Assembly: GCF_000964005.1 (NCBI RefSeq) | Contig: NZ_JXYP01000023.1 | Span: 62,001-126,000, forward strand | Direction: 5' to 3' | Source: Williamsia herbipolensis | GTDB lineage: Bacteria; Actinomycetota; Actinomycetes; Mycobacteriales; Mycobacteriaceae | Length of the DNA stretch: 64,000 bases | The notes under the pieces: model-generated | What the model was told of the DNA's origin: nothing | What the model saw: the letters and a program-made list of their open reading frames with translations, nothing else | Databases searched by the model: none | Translations under genes and position numbers: made by a program | Part shown: one piece after another, positions 44,967 to 52,024 of the stretch | Layout: the number at the start of each line of letters is the position of its first letter | Numbering within the stretch: the stretch's first letter is position 1

Positions 44967-46063
44967 CGTGCTCCTGTCGTGCGTCGTGCGGTGCGGCCCA
45001 GTGCGCCCGCCGCGCCGAAAAGGCCGGCGAGCACCCCTGATCCGATGAGGAACCAGGGCAGCAGGGCGAATGCGCCGACGCCCAGGGCATCGGTGCGGTG
45101 GTCGAGCCGGGCGACGCCGGCGTAGTTCTTCACGTTGTCGTTCAAGGTCCCGATCAGACCGGCGAAATCCGACGACATCCGTTGCCACGAGGCGCTGAGA
45201 TCGTCGACGCCGGCGAGGTCGGCGCGCGACGAGACGGGGGTGTCGACCGCATCGCGATAGCTGCTGTCGATCTGTCCGACCGCCCCGACGAGGACGACGA
45301 AGTAGCCCTGGACGTCGCGGACCTTCCCGGCGGTGACGACACCGTCGAAGCGATCGAGCAACGGACTCGCGGCCCGCGAGTGCGACACCATCGACGTGGC
45401 CACCGGGTAGACGACGAGGCCGGCGGCGACCGCGAGGACGAGCGCGGCCGCGCCGATCCGGCCGGGCACGGTGTGTCCGCGACGCAGCCCCCACACCCCG
45501 GCCCCGATCAGCAGCAGTCCCGCGCCGACCGGCACGAACGGGATGACGTCCAACGGACGCATCGCCGCCAGGCTCCCGAAATCGCCACGCGCGGAATCGA
45601 TCCGATCGAGCAGCCCGGTCATGTCGGCGTCGATGTCGCCAAACCGCGTCTGGAACCCGGCGACCTGCGGGAACCGTCCGGCGTCGATCCGGTTGGCCGC
45701 GTCGAGACGCACCGTGGCCGCACGTGCGACGGCGAGTCGGTCGAGGTCTGCGCGGAAGCCGTCGAGACGATCGGTCGTCATGTAGGGCTCGAAGGCGCCG
45801 ATCATGGCCTGGCCCTGGGCTGCCGGGTAGAACATGCCCCCGGCCAGCGGCGCGACGGTCAGCACCGCACCGAGCAGCAGCACGAGAACCCATGGCCACC
45901 GGCGCAACCGTGCCCCCGCGTCGCCGGGGACCGGCGTCGGCACCGACTCCGCGTCGCCGCGCCCCTCCCCCGGATACGACGGCAGGACGGCGTCGTGCCG
46001 TTCGGTCACGCTCACCGCGGGTGGGCGGTCATCGGGCGCTGCGCGCGAGCGCTCATCGAGCAC
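44963..46063 (-). CDS. Four-helix membrane protein with two exported helical domains
   Basis: The 366-residue protein has a disordered cytosolic start (about 55 residues) and helices near 57-77, 173-193, 202-222 and 332-352. Two outside regions of about 95 and 110 residues are rich in Asp, Arg and Leu and look helical (PYMTTDRLDGFRADLDRLAV; ASWQRMSSDFAGLIGTLNDN). I do not recognise a family. Its GTG start lies 11 bases inside the upstream paralogue B gene and its stop overlaps the lipoprotein start, so three products are made together. Confidence 0.78.
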   Translation of the reverse strand: MLDERSRAAPDDRPPAVSVTERHDAVLPSYPGEGRGDAESVPTPVPGDAGARLRRWPWVLVLLLGAVLTVAPLAGGMFYPAAQGQAMIGAFEPYMTTDRLDGFRADLDRLAVARAATVRLDAANRIDAGRFPQVAGFQTRFGDIDADMTGLLDRIDSARGDFGSLAAMRPLDVIPFVPVGAGLLLIGAGVWGLRRGHTVPGRIGAAALVLAVAAGLVVYPVATSMVSHSRAASPLLDRFDGVVTAGKVRDVQGYFVVLVGAVGQIDSSYRDAVDTPVSSRADLAGVDDLSASWQRMSSDFAGLIGTLNDNVKNYAGVARLDHRTDALGVGAFALLPWFLIGSGVLAGLFGAAGALGRTARRTTGAR

Positions 46064-47084
46064 TGCGCCGGCGGAACAGCCGATCGGCGTTGGTGAGCAG
46101 CGCGGTCGCGATCGCGGTCACCACCACCAGCAGCGGCAACAGCCACCGGGGGCTCGACGAGTCCGACACCTCGATCGTCTTCGCGGCCAACGCGGGGTCA
46201 CCGCTCACCGCCGCGGGTGCGGCTGCGGCCGGCGCGGCGGCCGCAGTGGCCCCGCCTGCTGCCGGTGCAGGCTGCCCGGGTGCCGGTGCAGCGGGTGCCG
46301 ACGTCGTCGTGGGGGCGCCGGGTACAGGTGCGGAAGCGGGTGCGGCCGCCGCCGGCGCGCCACCGAGGCCCGAGCCCCGGTAGGTGCCGGCGAGGTGCCA
46401 CAGGCCGGTGAAGTTGTTGAAGGGGCCTCCGACGATCTGGCTCGTCCACTCGATCACGAACGCACCGGTGGTGCGGTCGATGGTTCCGCGGACCGCGGAG
46501 GTCTTGCCCGGCAGTCCGCCGCCCGGCTTCGGTGCGCCCTGGTTGAACACCTGCTTGTTCCAGGTGACGCCGAAGCTGCTCAGGTCACCGGTGAGGCTGG
46601 TGCCGTCGGCGCGCAGTTGCGGGAGCGCGGCGGCCGAGCCGGTCTGCGGGTCGGTCGGGTTGGTGGCCGTCGCGAACCCGACGCCGTAGAACTTGACCGG
46701 CCGGGTGACGCGGCCCGACACGGCGTTGCCGCTGCCGTCGAACGCCTGCGCGGGCTGCGCCTGGTAGGTGCCCGAGGTCAGACCGCCGTCGGTGCCCGCG
46801 GCGAGCGGGGTCACCGTCTTGTCGGAGCACCCCGAGTCGCTGTTGGACAGGAACGGACCGCTGGTCGATCCGGCGGGCAGGATCATGCGGAAGAAGGAGC
46901 CGGTCACCGAACCGCCCGAGCACACGCCGCCGTCGAGGGCGAACAGGCCGTTCAGGGCGACCGGTTGCGCCGATGCCGCCGGGGCGAACAGCCCGGCCGA
47001 GGCCGAGACGATGGCCATCGCGGCGGCGAGCGCCGTCAGACGGCTACCCCGTCGGCCACGGGGGAGGTCGAAAAGGGTCTTCAC
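46053..47084 (-). CDS. Exported, C-terminally anchored protein, paralogue B of the envelope cassette
   Basis: The 343-residue preprotein has a signal peptide (cleavage likely after ASA at residue 39), the paralogous domain (VTGSFFRM, SGPFLSNSDS, GGLTSGTYQAQPAQAF, KFYGVGFATATNPTDPQT, WNKQVFNQGAPK, EWTSQIVGGPFNNFTGLWHL), an Ala/Pro linker of about 75 residues, and a C-terminal membrane helix followed by RLFRRRSAR. Two cysteines in the domain (in GGVCSGG and SGCSD) are not shared with paralogue A. GTG at 47084 has GGAG upstream. It is the first gene of the cassette. Confidence 0.82.
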   Translation of the reverse strand: MKTLFDLPRGRRGSRLTALAAAMAIVSASAGLFAPAASAQPVALNGLFALDGGVCSGGSVTGSFFRMILPAGSTSGPFLSNSDSGCSDKTVTPLAAGTDGGLTSGTYQAQPAQAFDGSGNAVSGRVTRPVKFYGVGFATATNPTDPQTGSAAALPQLRADGTSLTGDLSSFGVTWNKQVFNQGAPKPGGGLPGKTSAVRGTIDRTTGAFVIEWTSQIVGGPFNNFTGLWHLAGTYRGSGLGGAPAAAAPASAPVPGAPTTTSAPAAPAPGQPAPAAGGATAAAAPAAAAPAAVSGDPALAAKTIEVSDSSSPRWLLPLLVVVTAIATALLTNADRLFRRRSAR

Positions 47085-47104
47085 GTGTGGTTCTCCGCCT
47101 ATCG

Positions 47105-47126
47105 AGGCCGTCGATCGCGACGGCCT
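47105..47126. promoter_or_regulatory. AGGCCGTC-N6-GACGGCCT inverted repeat in the cassette leader
   Basis: Two perfect 8-bp arms flank GATCGC, 21 bp upstream of the first cassette gene. It may be an operator or a leader hairpin. No regulator gene is adjacent. Confidence 0.4.
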
Positions 47127-47300
47127 GGTGCACTTCGGCGCTGAAACTACGGACGCGTGCAGCCGGGCAGAACGGTTACGGTCAGCCCGCGCCGAAGGCG
47201 ACCACCGGCCCGCGGGCGTCATCTCCGCTGACAGCGAAACCCCCGATTGCCGCCTGCTCGTGACCTCGGTGGCGGCGCTTCCGCCGGTACCGTGGACGGC

Positions 47301-48773
47301 ATGAATGACCTGCCCTTCGGTTTCAGATCGTCCAGCGACGACGGCGACGACGACGCCGCGCGCAAACGCGGCGACTCCTCGTCGGGTGGCGCGCCGGGAT
47401 CGGACCCGTTCGGGTTCGGCGGAGCCGGCGGCGGCGCAGGCGGTTTCGACCCGAATGCGCTGGGGCAGATGCTGTCTCAACTCGGGTCGATGATCAGCGG
47501 CATGGGCGCGGGAACGGGCTCGGGCGGCGGTGGACCGGTCAATTACCAGGTGGCCACCAGCCTCGCCCGACAGCAGATCGGCGACTTCACCCCGATCGAC
47601 GCGGGCCAGGAGTCGGCGGTCACCGACGCCGTCCGTCTCGTGGAGGTCTGGCTCGACGGCGCCACCACCCTGCCCGCCGGTGTCACGACATCGGTCGCCT
47701 GGACGCCCGTGCAGTGGCTCGAGGAGACGCTTCCCACATGGAAGGTGCTGTGTGACCCGGTCGCCACACAGATCGCGGGCACGTTGAGTGCGGGTCTGCC
47801 CGCCGAGGCCCAGCAGTTCGCCGGCCCGATGATGGGCATGCTGAACCAGATGGGCGGCATGGCGTTCGGCACGCAGCTCGGCCAGGGTCTCGGCCAGCTG
47901 GCCAAAGAGGTGCTGACGTCGTCGGATGTGGGCCTGCCGCTCGCGCCGACCGGCACCGCGGTGCTGCTGCCCGAGGCGATCGCCGCGTTCGCCGACGGGC
48001 TCGAACAGCCGGCGCAGGAGATCATCGTCTTCTTCGCCGCGCGCGAGGCCGCACACGTCCGTCTGTTCGCGCATGTGCCGTGGTTGCGCCAGCGTCTGCT
48101 CGCGACCGTCGAGGAGTACGCCCGCGGGATCACCGTCGATTTCTCCGGCATCCAGGAGGCCGCGAACGGCATCGACCCGACCGAACTGCTGTCGAACCCC
48201 GCCAAGATCGAGGAGTTGATGGCGTCGGGCACCTCGTTCGAGCCCACGACCACGCCCGAACAGAAGGCGGCTTTGGCGCGGCTCGAGACCTTGCTCGCGC
48301 TCATCGAGGGCTGGGTGGAACACGTCGTCGCCCACGCCCTCGCCGACCGCATCCCCGCCGCGGGAGCACTCGCCGAGACCGTGCGCCGTCGGCGTGCGAG
48401 CGGCGGGCCAGCCGAGCAGACCTTCGCGACGCTCGTCGGTCTCGAACTGCGCCCCCGCAAGCTCCGGGAGGCGGCCGATCTGTGGGAGAAGCTGCTCACC
48501 AGCAGCGACGTCGCCACCCGCGACGGCATCTGGGCCCACCCTGATCTCATGCCCGACGGCGACGACATCGACTCCCCCGCCGGGTTCATCGACCGGGTCA
48601 TCGGCGGCGACGTCAGCTCGTTCGACGACCCGATGGCCGAGCTCGAGAAGACGATGGCCGACGAGGCCGCTGCTCGCGAGGCGAAGTCGGAGTCGGAGTC
48701 GTCCGGGGAGAAGGACACCGACACCGACACCGACGGGGAAGATCCGACGGGCTCGGGCGACACCGAGCGCTAG
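47301..48773 (+). CDS. DUF2342 zinc-dependent metalloprotease-like protein
   Basis: The 490-residue protein has a Gly-rich start (residues 25-80) and the DUF2342 core: VNYQVATSLARQQIG, the metal-binding region AAREAAHVRLFAHVPWL near residue 255, and LIEGWVEHVVAHALADRIP near residue 335. A charged, probably disordered tail follows. It matches M. tuberculosis Rv3195 in order and size. The metal site departs from plain HExxH, so activity is assumed from the family. ATG at 47301. Confidence 0.87.
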   Translation: MNDLPFGFRSSSDDGDDDAARKRGDSSSGGAPGSDPFGFGGAGGGAGGFDPNALGQMLSQLGSMISGMGAGTGSGGGGPVNYQVATSLARQQIGDFTPIDAGQESAVTDAVRLVEVWLDGATTLPAGVTTSVAWTPVQWLEETLPTWKVLCDPVATQIAGTLSAGLPAEAQQFAGPMMGMLNQMGGMAFGTQLGQGLGQLAKEVLTSSDVGLPLAPTGTAVLLPEAIAAFADGLEQPAQEIIVFFAAREAAHVRLFAHVPWLRQRLLATVEEYARGITVDFSGIQEAANGIDPTELLSNPAKIEELMASGTSFEPTTTPEQKAALARLETLLALIEGWVEHVVAHALADRIPAAGALAETVRRRRASGGPAEQTFATLVGLELRPRKLREAADLWEKLLTSSDVATRDGIWAHPDLMPDGDDIDSPAGFIDRVIGGDVSSFDDPMAELEKTMADEAAAREAKSESESSGEKDTDTDTDGEDPTGSGDTER

Positions 48774-48863
48774 CCCATCCACACCACCGGTCGGCGACGT
48801 CGACCTGTGGATAACCCGTGCAGGTCGCGGCGTCGGGCCCGGCGGCGGTGACATCGTCTGCCC

Positions 48864-49769
48864 ATGGCACGACACGACACCCTCACGGCGCTGCGGACGG
48901 GCACCCCGGTGGTCCACCGCGGCAACGGTTGTATCCAGGTCGGCTGCGACCCCGACCGGGGTCTGGTGATCCAGCTGCCCACCACCCTGCGCGCCGACGA
49001 CGTCGTCGCGTTCCTGCGGTTCCTCGCCACCGCGCGCACGCCCACCGAGATCCGACGGACCGCGGGCCGATGGGGGCTCGACGAGCAGGTCACGCGCGAT
49101 CTGCTCGATCGCCTGCGTGACGCCGGGATGGTCGCCGAACCCGATGCCACCGAGCACGCCCGGTCGCTGCGGGTGCGGTTACACGGCCGCGGCCCGCTCA
49201 CCACGCGCCTGACGACGTTGCTGCGCGAGGCGTCCATCCCGATGACGGTGTCCGCGCAACGTCCGCGCACGGCCCAAGGGGCGGCCGACGCCCCGTTGGC
49301 GTCGTGGGACGAGGGCCTCGTCGTGCTCACCGACCACCTCTCCCACGACCCGGCCATCGTCGGCGGCCTCATGTCACGCGGCATCGCCCACATGCCCGTC
49401 CGTCTGCGCGACGGCAGCGGGATCATCGGTCCGCTGGTCCTGCCCGGCCGCACCAGCTGTCTGCGCTGTGCCGATCACCACCGGGCCGACCGTGATCCGG
49501 GGTGGCCGCTCGTCGCGGGTCAGATGATCGGCCAGGTGGGTCACGCGAGCGCGGCGACGGTCGCGGCCACAGCGGCCCTGGCGATGGAGCAGATCGAGCA
49601 GGTCGGGCACGGTCTGCGGCGGTCACCGCCCGCACCCGACGGTTCCCGCGTCGAGTCCACGGCACCGCAGATCATCGACCACACCCTCGAATACCTGCCG
49701 CAGCCTGCGCGGTTACGCGTCCGACGCTGGGAGCCGCACCCGCTGTGCAGTTGCTTGTTTCGCCGGTGA
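48864..49769 (+). CDS. Cyclodehydratase/TOMM leader-binding-like protein (Rv3196-like)
   Basis: The 301-residue protein resembles the E1-like partner proteins of azole-forming peptide synthetases: an N-terminal winged-helix region that in those enzymes binds the leader peptide (residues 1-85), a middle Rossmann-like part, and the signature GPLVLPGRTSCLRCADHHRADRDPGWP split over residues 192-219. Cys pairs CLRC and CSC near the C-terminus should bind zinc. No precursor peptide or YcaO gene is nearby, so the partner is unknown. ATG at 48864. Confidence 0.78.
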   Translation: MARHDTLTALRTGTPVVHRGNGCIQVGCDPDRGLVIQLPTTLRADDVVAFLRFLATARTPTEIRRTAGRWGLDEQVTRDLLDRLRDAGMVAEPDATEHARSLRVRLHGRGPLTTRLTTLLREASIPMTVSAQRPRTAQGAADAPLASWDEGLVVLTDHLSHDPAIVGGLMSRGIAHMPVRLRDGSGIIGPLVLPGRTSCLRCADHHRADRDPGWPLVAGQMIGQVGHASAATVAATAALAMEQIEQVGHGLRRSPPAPDGSRVESTAPQIIDHTLEYLPQPARLRVRRWEPHPLCSCLFRR

Positions 49770-49803
49770 ACTATCCTGGGGGTCAGTCGGAAGGGATAGG
49801 TGC

Positions 49804-51120
49804 ATGGCTGACATCACCGAGGGGCGCGGGCGGCGCAACGCCAAACTCGCGACGCTCCCGCTGGGCATGGCGGGTCGGGCCGCGGCCGGGTTCGGCAAGC
49901 GCCTCGCCGGCGGCGACAAGGACGAGATCAACCAGGAATTCATGGAGAAGGCCGCCGAACAGCTGTTCACGGTCCTCGGTGAACTCAAGGGCGGCGCCAT
50001 GAAAGTGGGCCAGGCCCTGTCGGTGATGGAAGCCGCGGTCCCCGACGAGTACGGCGAGCCGTTCCGCGAGGCGCTGACGAAGCTGCAGGCCGAGGCTCCG
50101 CCGATGCCCATCAAGAAGGTGCACCAGGTTCTCGACTCCCAGCTCGGGACCGGGTGGCGCAAGCGCTTCACCGAGTTCTCCGACACGCCTGCCGCCTCGG
50201 CGAGCATCGGTCAGGTCCACCGCGGCACCTGGTCCGACGGCCGCGAGGTGGCGGTGAAGATCCAGTACCCCGGCGCCGATCACGCGTTGCGCGCGGACCT
50301 GAAGACGTTGTCGCGCATGTCGAGTCTGATGCAGCGGATGACGCCGGGCACCGACGTACGGGCGCTGGTCGACGAGCTCATCGCGCGCACCGAGGACGAA
50401 CTCGACTACGTGGGTGAGGCGAACAACCAGCGGGCGTTCGCCGCCGAGTTCGACGGCGACCCCGACTTCGTGATCCCGAAGATCGTCGCGAGCGCCCCGA
50501 AGGTGGTCGTGAGCGAGTGGGTCACGGGAACTCCTCTGGCGCAGATCATCTCATCGGGCACCAAGGAGCAGCGCGACGATGTCGCGGCCAAGCTCGCGGA
50601 GTTCGAGATCTCCTCGCCGGCACGTGTGGGGCTGTTGCACGGCGATCCGCATCCCGGGAACTTCCAGATCCTCGACGACGGACGTCTCGCGGTCTTCGAT
50701 TTCGGTGCGGTGGGCCACTATCCGAACGGATTGCCCGCGGAGACGGGGAAGATCCTGCGTCTGGCGCGTGATCAGGAGTTCGACGGTCTCGTGCAGGCGA
50801 TGATCGACGCGAAGTTCATCCTCGGCAGCAACCGCGACAAGGTGACGCCGCAGGACATCGAGCGCTATCTGAAGGCGTATGTCGATCCGTTGATGGCGGA
50901 TTCGTTCCACTTCACGCGAAAGTGGTTGCAGCGCGCGGTCGGCAAGGCGACCGATCTGCGCGGTGACGTGTACAAGACCTCGCGGCATCTGAACGTGCCA
51001 CCCGAGTACGTCATGGTGTTCCGTGTGCTGGGTGGCTGCGTCGGCATCGCCGCGCAGCTCGACGCCGAGGCGCCGTATCGCCGGATCATGGAGAAGTGGG
51101 TGCCCGGCCTGTCGGCCTGA
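49804..51120 (+). CDS. ABC1/AarF (UbiB-like) atypical kinase
   Basis: The 438-residue protein kinase-like enzyme has the family N-terminal motif LKGGAMKVGQALS (KxGQ), the Ala-rich nucleotide loop PAASASIGQVHRG, the lysine in VAVKIQYPGA, and the catalytic loop LLHGDPHPGNFQ with the metal motif VFDFGAV. UbiB-like proteins support quinone or lipid metabolism by an ATPase activity. It corresponds to Rv3197. ATG at 49804, 35 bp after the previous gene, so likely one operon. Confidence 0.92.
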   Translation: MADITEGRGRRNAKLATLPLGMAGRAAAGFGKRLAGGDKDEINQEFMEKAAEQLFTVLGELKGGAMKVGQALSVMEAAVPDEYGEPFREALTKLQAEAPPMPIKKVHQVLDSQLGTGWRKRFTEFSDTPAASASIGQVHRGTWSDGREVAVKIQYPGADHALRADLKTLSRMSSLMQRMTPGTDVRALVDELIARTEDELDYVGEANNQRAFAAEFDGDPDFVIPKIVASAPKVVVSEWVTGTPLAQIISSGTKEQRDDVAAKLAEFEISSPARVGLLHGDPHPGNFQILDDGRLAVFDFGAVGHYPNGLPAETGKILRLARDQEFDGLVQAMIDAKFILGSNRDKVTPQDIERYLKAYVDPLMADSFHFTRKWLQRAVGKATDLRGDVYKTSRHLNVPPEYVMVFRVLGGCVGIAAQLDAEAPYRRIMEKWVPGLSA

Positions 51121-51182
51121 GACATTTCTCGGCCTGTCGGCCTGAGACTGCCTGTCGGCCTGACACCCACTTCTGTGATCCC

Positions 51183-51509
51183 TCATGCGGCGACCGGGTG
51201 CTTGCGCGGCCGCCCACGCGGGCGCTTGCGGGCGATGACGACACCTTCGGAGAAGATCTCGCCACCCCATACGCCCCACGGCTCGCCACGGTCGAGCGCC
51301 GAGTCGAGGCACTCACGCCGCAACGGGCACTCGGCGCAGAGGGCCTTCGCCTGCTCGAGGTCGCTGGGGCTCTCGGCGAACCAGAGATCGGGGTCGGCCA
51401 CCCGGCAGGGCAGACGGGTCTCGGTGACGATCGCGGCGCGGGCCACGGCGAGATCGCCGATCGGGTAGGTGCTGGTCGGATCGGTCGACGGGGTTGTCGG
51501 CGCGGTCAT
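51183..51509 (-). CDS. whiB7: WhiB7, redox-sensing regulator of intrinsic antibiotic resistance
   Basis: WhiB7 is an iron-sulfur transcription factor that works with the housekeeping sigma factor to turn on resistance to ribosome-targeting drugs. The 108-residue protein has the four cluster cysteines Cys35, Cys58, Cys61 and Cys67, the GVWGGE turn, and the C-terminal AT-hook RGRPRK that marks the WhiB7 class. I chose ATG 51509 because GGAGG lies eight bases upstream; GTG at 51524 would add five residues. A long leader with two uORFs and an attenuator precedes it. Confidence 0.97.
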   Translation of the reverse strand: MTAPTTPSTDPTSTYPIGDLAVARAAIVTETRLPCRVADPDLWFAESPSDLEQAKALCAECPLRRECLDSALDRGEPWGVWGGEIFSEGVVIARKRPRGRPRKHPVAA

Positions 51510-51599
51510 CGGTGTGTCCTCCACTGTGTGTGACGTGGTCGTTCGGTTGGTTGTGGATTGCCAACCCGGGCGTCACTTGTGGGTGTTCTCACCGGTTCA

Positions 51600-51643
51600 C
51601 AAGAAAGGCCACGGGGTTCGCATCTGCGATTCGCCGTGGCCTC
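51600..51643 (-). terminator. Intrinsic attenuator in the whiB7 leader
   Basis: On the minus strand, arms GGCCACGG (51641-51634) and CCGTGGCC (51614-51607) pair, with an inner stem TCGCA/TGCGA, and TTTCTT follows. It lies between the leader ORF and whiB7, 95 bp before the whiB7 start. Confidence 0.83.
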
Positions 51644-51664
51644 GTGTTCTCGGTCGAGCTGTGC

Positions 51665-51892
51665 TCAGCTCGTGAGAGGTGGTCGAGGTACGGGAATCGC
51701 GGGGCGCTCGGCTCGTGCGTCGTGGGCTGCGTGATTGCCTGCTGCCAGGGCGAAGCGCGGGGCGCCGGCGACGGCGTGTGCCGCCGCGCGAGGCGCGGAC
51801 ACCCAGGAGTAGACGTGACGATGACGCGTGCCTGCGATGCAGGGTTGTGCCGACGCGGTCGATGCCGCGGTGGTGACGATTGCGTTGTTCAC
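51665..51892 (-). CDS. whiB7 leader ORF 2 (75 codons)
   Basis: This frame starts with GTG at 51892, with GAAGGGAG just upstream, and overlaps the stop of leader ORF 1 by four bases (GTGA). The product is Ala/Pro/His-rich (MNNAIVTTAASTASAQPCIA at its start) with no domain. It stops 22 bases before the attenuator stem, which suits control by ribosome progress rather than a peptide with its own job. Confidence 0.6.
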   Translation of the reverse strand: MNNAIVTTAASTASAQPCIAGTRHRHVYSWVSAPRAAAHAVAGAPRFALAAGNHAAHDARAERPAIPVPRPPLTS

Positions 51893-51933
51893 TGATCCAC
51901 TCCCTTCTGTGTGTTCGCATCTACGCTCGACAT
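51889..51933 (-). CDS. whiB7 leader ORF 1 (14 codons)
   Basis: ATG at 51933, encoding MSSVDANTQKGVDQ and then TGA. GGGAGAGG lies about 11 bases upstream. It is translationally coupled to leader ORF 2. Confidence 0.55.
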   Translation of the reverse strand: MSSVDANTQKGVDQ

Positions 51934-51967
51934 CGCTGATGCAACCTCTCCCGTACTGATGTGAGAA

Positions 51968-52006
51968 AGACTAGAAGATCGTTCGCCGATCGCACAACCT
52001 TTTTTT
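51968..52006 (-). promoter_or_regulatory. whiB7 promoter with A-tract WhiB7 box
   Basis: On the minus strand, seven A residues (52006-52000) stand two bases before a -35 TTGTGC (51997-51992). An 18-bp spacer separates it from a -10 TAGTCT (51973-51968). An A/T run next to the -35 is the known binding place for the WhiB7 AT-hook, so autoactivation is expected. Transcription should begin near 51961, about 450 bases before whiB7. Confidence 0.77.
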
Positions 52007-52024
52007 GACCTGCGGTTTCGCCGG

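Noticed and set aside
44106-47084. The paralogous exported proteins as HtaA heme-binding proteins
   Set aside because: The anchoring layout is similar, but the HtaA core motif (WGVK-SF, TGH-G-L) is not present in either protein.
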